In this document: one piece after another, positions 59,476-64,000 of the stretch
Position numbering within the stretch: position 1 is the first letter of the stretch
Layout: each line of letters opens with the position of its first letter
Assembly: GCA_000697055.1 (NCBI GenBank)
Contig: JNDT01001351.1
Coordinates: 1-64,000, forward strand
Reading direction: 5' to 3'
Length of the DNA: 64,000 nucleotides
DNA from: Saksenaea vasiformis B4078
Lineage: Eukaryota; Mucoromycota; Mucoromycetes; Mucorales; Saksenaeaceae
The notes under the pieces: model-generated
Database searches by the model: none
What the model saw: the letters and a program-made list of their open reading frames with translations, nothing else
Told to the model about the DNA's origin: nothing
Position numbers and translations under genes: made by a program

Positions 59476-62343
59476 ATGAGTGCTACAAAGAAACCTGTTC
59501 TGACTGCTGATCATGTTGCTTCTTATCTTCCCTCCACTCCACATATTCAAGGTCGCATTATCAATGTCACTCACCGCATACCCTACTCGATTCACCGGGC
59601 TCCAAATCCAACTGTTGTTATGCAGGATCTGACTCCCCCTTCTCCGCCAAGATCACCTCGTACACTTGGCAAACTGGAAGATGAAGAAGAGGTAGTTGAA
59701 CCTGTAACTGCTGCTCCTGTATCCAAGTTGGCACGACATCATCGACGTGGCAGAACAATACGGGCAAAGTTCTACATGGCCGACTGGACCGTTGTAGAAA
59801 GTAGAGGTCATGGCGCTTTATTTTCTGGTCTGCAAAGTCTTCAACGCGACTGGGAAACGGTTCACATTGGTTGGACAGGCCCTATCGGGAATGAAAAGTC
59901 CAATCAGTCCGAACAACTCGATCAGCTTTCCGCTTGTGACCGGACACAGCTTGAGAACCTTCTATGGAAAACGGGGCACATTGTACCGATTTTCCTAGAT
60001 CACAAGTCACGAGGTCACTACGAAGGTTACTGTAAAGAAGGTAAAAATGCTTTTATGTTTTCTAGCTGTCTGATACGTCTTTCTTAGTGCTATGGCCCTT
60101 ATTACACTATCTTATTATGCCATCCTCTTCCGACGGCCATGCTCAGAAGAAAAACTGGGGAGACTATGTCGCAGTCAATCGCATCTTTGCTGACAAGGTT
60201 ATCCAGCATTATCGCCCAGGTGACATCAGTAAGTAGACGGTTTCTTTGTTTTAGTAAATGCTTTTTTTTAACCTGACCTCGCTCCAGTCTTTATCAACGA
60301 TTACCATCTTTGTTTGGTTCCGCAGATGATACGGGAACATCTCCCGGACGCAATGATCGGCGTTTTTATTCATACAACGTTTCCAAGCTCGGAAATATTT
60401 CGATGTCTCACAGGTAAAAGAAGAAAAAAAAGGATAATCCCATGGTAGTAAATACAAGATACTGATCGGATGTGATCAGCATGCAAAGAAATTTTACAAG
60501 GCATGCTCGGCGCCAATCTCGTTGGCTTCCAGGTAAGAAAAAGAGCCCCGGGTTATTTGTTACTTATCTTTTACTGACGCCATCCTTAAGACCTATGCTT
60601 ATGCTAGACATTTTATTTCCACTTGTACCCGTGTTCTTGGTTGTGAATCCACCAAACTTGGAGTCAATGTCAAAGGAAATATTGTTTCCGTCGGCACCTT
60701 TCCTATTGGTATTGATGTGGATCGTATTGAACGTTTCCGTAAACAGCCTGGTGTTCAGCCGAAAATTGATGCGATCAGATCCATGTATTCGGATAAAAAA
60801 ATCATTATTGGCCGAGACAAGATGGATTCAGCCAAAGGTCTCTTGCACAAGTTACGTGCTTTCAAGAAGTTCTTGCAAGACTATCCACAATGGCGAGGCA
60901 AAGTCGTGCTGATCCAGGTCACCACCCCCACCCATGGTGAAAACGCAAAACTCGAGACCAAAGTTTCTGAACTTGTCAGCCAAATTAATGGCATGTACGG
61001 CTCCCTTGAATTCACTCCCGTACACCATTATCATCAAGAGATCGATCGGGATGAATACTATGCCTTACTATCCGTAGCGGATGCAGCCTTGATTACCAAT
61101 GTGAGGGATGGTATGAACACGACCTCGTTGGAATACATTGTATGTCAGCAGAAACGGCATTGTCCTCTTATCTTGTCTGAATTTACCGGCACCGCCGGAT
61201 CACTTGGTGCCGCTATGTTGATCAATCCATGGGATTATGCAGGCGTGGCCAAAGCAATCGTAGACGCCTTAACCATGTCTGCTGAAGAAAAAAACACGCG
61301 TCATCAGCAATTGTACAGCCATGTCACATCCCACACAGCTTCCGTATGGGCTCATTCGTTCGTCAAGCAACTTGTATCCGTGGCTCAGGAAGTAGCCTCC
61401 CAATCACGCTTCACACCAGTGCTTGACAGGGAGAAATTGCTGACAGCCTATACAAAAGCAAAACGAAGGCTGATCTTCTTCGATTACGATGTAAGCGCCT
61501 GGAATCACTAGGTTGACATGTATATCTCATCTATCTGCTTTGTAGGGCACGCTGACGCCCATAGTTTCCGTTCCGGAGGATGCTAAACCTTCACCTGATA
61601 TGCTGAATCGTCTCCAAAAACTATGCAATGATTCTCGAAACGAGGTGTGGATTGTGTCAGGTCGCGATCAGGTTACCTTGGACAAATGGCTCGGCCATAT
61701 CAAGAACTTGGGTCTGAGCGCTGAACACGGATGCTTTTTGAAAGCAGCCAGTACAAACGAATGGATCAATGTCGTGGATGATATCGATATGAGTTGGAAA
61801 CAGGATGTGATAGAAATATTCAAGTATTACACCGAGAGAACACAAGGAAGTTTCATCGAACACAAAAAATCATCCATTTCCTGGCATTACCGCCTGGCAG
61901 ATGCAGAATATGGGTAAGGAACGAGTAAGATGCATGTTGACGGAAAGATCTCACTTTCAATTGCCAGTGCTTTTCAAGCCAATGAGTGTCAAAACCATTT
62001 AGAAAATACAATTGTATCCAAACTTCCCGTGGAGGTCCTTGTAGGAAAGAAGAATCTCGAAGTCCGTCCTATCTCAATCAACAAGGGCGAAATTGTCAAG
62101 AAAGTACTAGCCCAGAATCCACAGACAGATTTTGTCATGTGTGCTGGAGATGACAAGACAGACGAAGATATGTTCCAGGCTCTGAGTACGGTGAACAGTT
62201 GCAAATCCTCGTCCACATCATCAGACACCTCTATGTTTGCCATCAAAGTCGGTTCCTCCAAGAAAAAGACAATGGCAGATTGGCATGTCCCTTCATGCTT
62301 AGAACTAGTAAATATCATGAAACAGATGGCATCCGAAGAATGA
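59476..62343 (+). CDS. TPS2: Trehalose-6-phosphate phosphatase with TPS domain (Tps2-type)
   Basis: About eight exons give roughly 830 residues. After a 100-residue N-terminal region with PPSPPRSPRT comes a glycosyltransferase-20 (TPS) domain: VFINDYHLCLVPQ, GVFIHTTFPSSEIFRCL, TYAYARHF, FPIGIDVDR, GRDKMDSAKG and VRDGMNTTSLEY. A HAD-type phosphatase domain follows with FFDYDGTLTP, WIVSGRD, AEHGC and GDDKTDEDMF. The phosphatase dephosphorylates trehalose 6-phosphate to trehalose in the cytosol, and the TPS domain holds it in the synthase complex. In fungal Tps2 the TPS part is usually inactive; here many substrate-binding blocks are kept, but the GRDK form is the Tps2-type one. A TATA box lies at 59331. 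It converges with pICln. Confidence 0.93.
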
Positions 62344-62423
62344 TAGCTTGTAAAACAAAAACAAAAAAACAAATACATTCCTTTTTTTTCTTTTTTTAGT
62401 TGAAAATCCTTTCTACAATGGCT

Positions 62424-63125
62424 TTACTGATCGTCTTCCGCGGCATGATCAAATTGACCTTCCTTTTCATGATCTACGCCGTTTGGTGAAGGTTGAAATA
62501 CAGATTCCAAATGTTGTAGCGCAGATCGCTGAGCGTCAGTTAATGGCGTATCATCGTTACTATTGGTAAACCATTCATCGTCGTTGTCATCCTCTGCTTG
62601 TTCTGCCAAAAATTCCTCATCAGGATGTAATGCTGCACATTCAGACATGGCAGCATAGATAGCCTCCACTATTCGAACAAAGTGTTATCAATGCACTACA
62701 TAAAGAAGACAATTTACGTACATGCGCCAGGATCTTGGGGGCTGATCTTTAATTCTGTCATGACATCGTCGTCGTCTTCGGGTATTTGCTGATTAGGGAA
62801 GAAAAGTCCAGCGTCCAGCTGGCAGTAGATGGAGGGTGTACCGTCTTGTCGTGAGATAGCGTGAATAATAATGTCAGGATATTCAACAGCGATTCCAGAC
62901 TGGTACTCCTGTGAGTAGAAGTACAACTGGCTATAGGACAATGTCAGAATCCAATGATCTTCGTGGCGATGACACAACTTACCTCTCGCAGACATATAAA
63001 TCGCCTCGTAGTGGACCCTCGACTCCCGCCAAAGGTGGTAGTACAACTAAAGCTGCATTCTTTTGCGTATGACGAATAACGAGATCGCCAAACTCGGGTG
63101 CCGAAGAAAGTAATGTTACAGTCAT
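62424..63125 (-). CDS. CLNS1A: pICln / methylosome subunit
   Basis: Three exons give about 205 residues. A PH-like domain comes first (MTVTLLSSAPEFGDLV, GDLYVCESQLYFYS, YPDIIIHAISR), then an acidic loop (EDDDDVMTELKI), a helix (EAIYAAMSECAALHPD) and an acidic end (EQAEDDNDDEWF). pICln chaperones Sm proteins: it holds them in an open ring and brings them to the PRMT5 methylosome before SMN loads them on snRNA. The second intron was placed to read PGA-LEAIYAAM. ATG at 63125 is the first in frame. It converges with TPS2, with 80 bp between stops. The older chloride-channel name is historical. Confidence 0.88.
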
Positions 63126-64000
63126 ACTGAGAAAAGGTTTTAAGATATATGGGCAAGCAATTTTTTATAGCAGAGACAGCTGTGCCGCAAAAATCGCGGG
63201 AAGTCAACACCATACAAAGTCCGACATCATTTCTTACCCGGTGAGTAAAGCTACTACTCACCTTGGTCTTCAACCGTTCAAACGAAAGTGATGAAATGTT
63301 CAAGAGTATATTGCGCAATAAGCAACGTCATACAAAAGCTCAATAATAACGCGTCGTTTGTTTGAAAGGATAAGACGGATATCATCACAAGAAAGCTATT
63401 CCCTCACCCGCAACTAAGTTGATGATACGACTTACGCGGAAAGAGTACCCTGAAGAGCGATTAGTCCGTGACATGTTCAACGAAAGAAAAAGAAAGAATA
63501 CTGTCGAGATGAGTACATTTGAAAGAATAAAGAAAAGCTTAAGAGCTTGTTATAAATGACAATCGGATAGAAATAACAATTTTTATCTTTTAAGAAAACA
63601 CCTGTACGTGAACAGATCATGTCTGAAACAAACAGAGATTTTCCAGCACAAATCACGACAAGTACGTTATGTGAGGAATAGGGTCTCAGGCATAAAGGTC
63701 ACTCAGATATAAATCAGCGCAGCTCTGGAACGCCCATGCTATAATAGCGTATCGTTTCGAAGAGTGGGAACGCGTACATTATCATACTTTCACACATATC
63801 CCAAAACCACTATCCATGAACAAAGGTGTGCCAGTTCGCCTAATACTCAAGTCGGTGCTAATGAGCGAGATACGAATGTTAGATGCTATATCACATTATT
63901 TCAAAGGGGAGTGTATCATCAATCAGTAAATTGACTTTTTTATATATCCTTTTGGTAGTTCCGAAAAAACTCTTTGCATATGTGTGAATCTACCCTATAA
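63126..64000. other. Spacer at the right edge
   Basis: No gene seen. The first part is the pICln upstream region. A short ATG frame at about 63619 is followed by a stop after 19 codons. Confidence 0.45.

Overview
The window is nuclear DNA of a filamentous fungus, most likely an early-diverging Mucoromycota species, probably Mucorales. All protein genes are split by short introns (about 45-75 bp) with GT..AG ends and T-rich tracts. The gene set is fungal: EDE1, ERG25, SDH4, a Tps2-type trehalose phosphatase, SEC24 and VPS60. Three features point to Mucoromycota: a GDP-L-fucose synthase (fucose is a wall sugar there), sphingomyelin-synthase-like PAP2 enzymes, and Sel1-repeat and MACPF families beside decayed DNA transposons. 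The species is inferred, not read. No rRNA, tRNA, CRISPR or bacterial-style operon was found.

Layout. 0-6 kb is an accessory block: the end of an unknown ORF, a palindromic TA-type element fused to a 5'-truncated MACPF gene, a Sel1-repeat gene and an intact six-exon MACPF gene. 6-12 kb is a dense housekeeping cluster: DTWD1-type tRNA enzyme (-), SDH4 (+), EDE1 (-) and a multi-pass membrane protein containing a 14-nt microexon (-). 14-27.8 kb holds a class I methyltransferase (+), ERG25 (-), a TALE homeobox gene (+), a diphosphoinositol-type Nudix hydrolase (-), dynein light chain LC8 (+) and an auxin-efflux-carrier-family transporter (+), separated by long gene-poor spacers. 28-34.9 kb is a transposon graveyard (Tc1/IS630-type DDE relic, Tnp2-type relic). 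35.2-36.3 kb is a mitochondrial 2-Cys peroxiredoxin. 38-42 kb is a tandem duplication of a Sel1-repeat gene, one copy damaged and one intact. 43-49.4 kb holds VPS60, SEC24 and a DUF6818-like gene. 51.7-59.1 kb holds GDP-L-fucose synthase and two tandem sphingomyelin-synthase-like genes, split by about 3.4 kb of repeat and transposon debris. 59.5-63.1 kb holds TPS2 and pICln, converging.

The housekeeping genes share no single pathway. Several touch membranes and trafficking (EDE1 endocytosis, SEC24 COPII, VPS60 ESCRT-III, LC8 dynein, ERG25 sterols, SMS-like sphingolipids). The accessory families (MACPF, Sel1, SMS-like) are duplicated and partly decayed next to mobile-element remains. Exon boundaries were assigned by eye from reading frame and splice signals, so internal coordinates may be off by a few bases.
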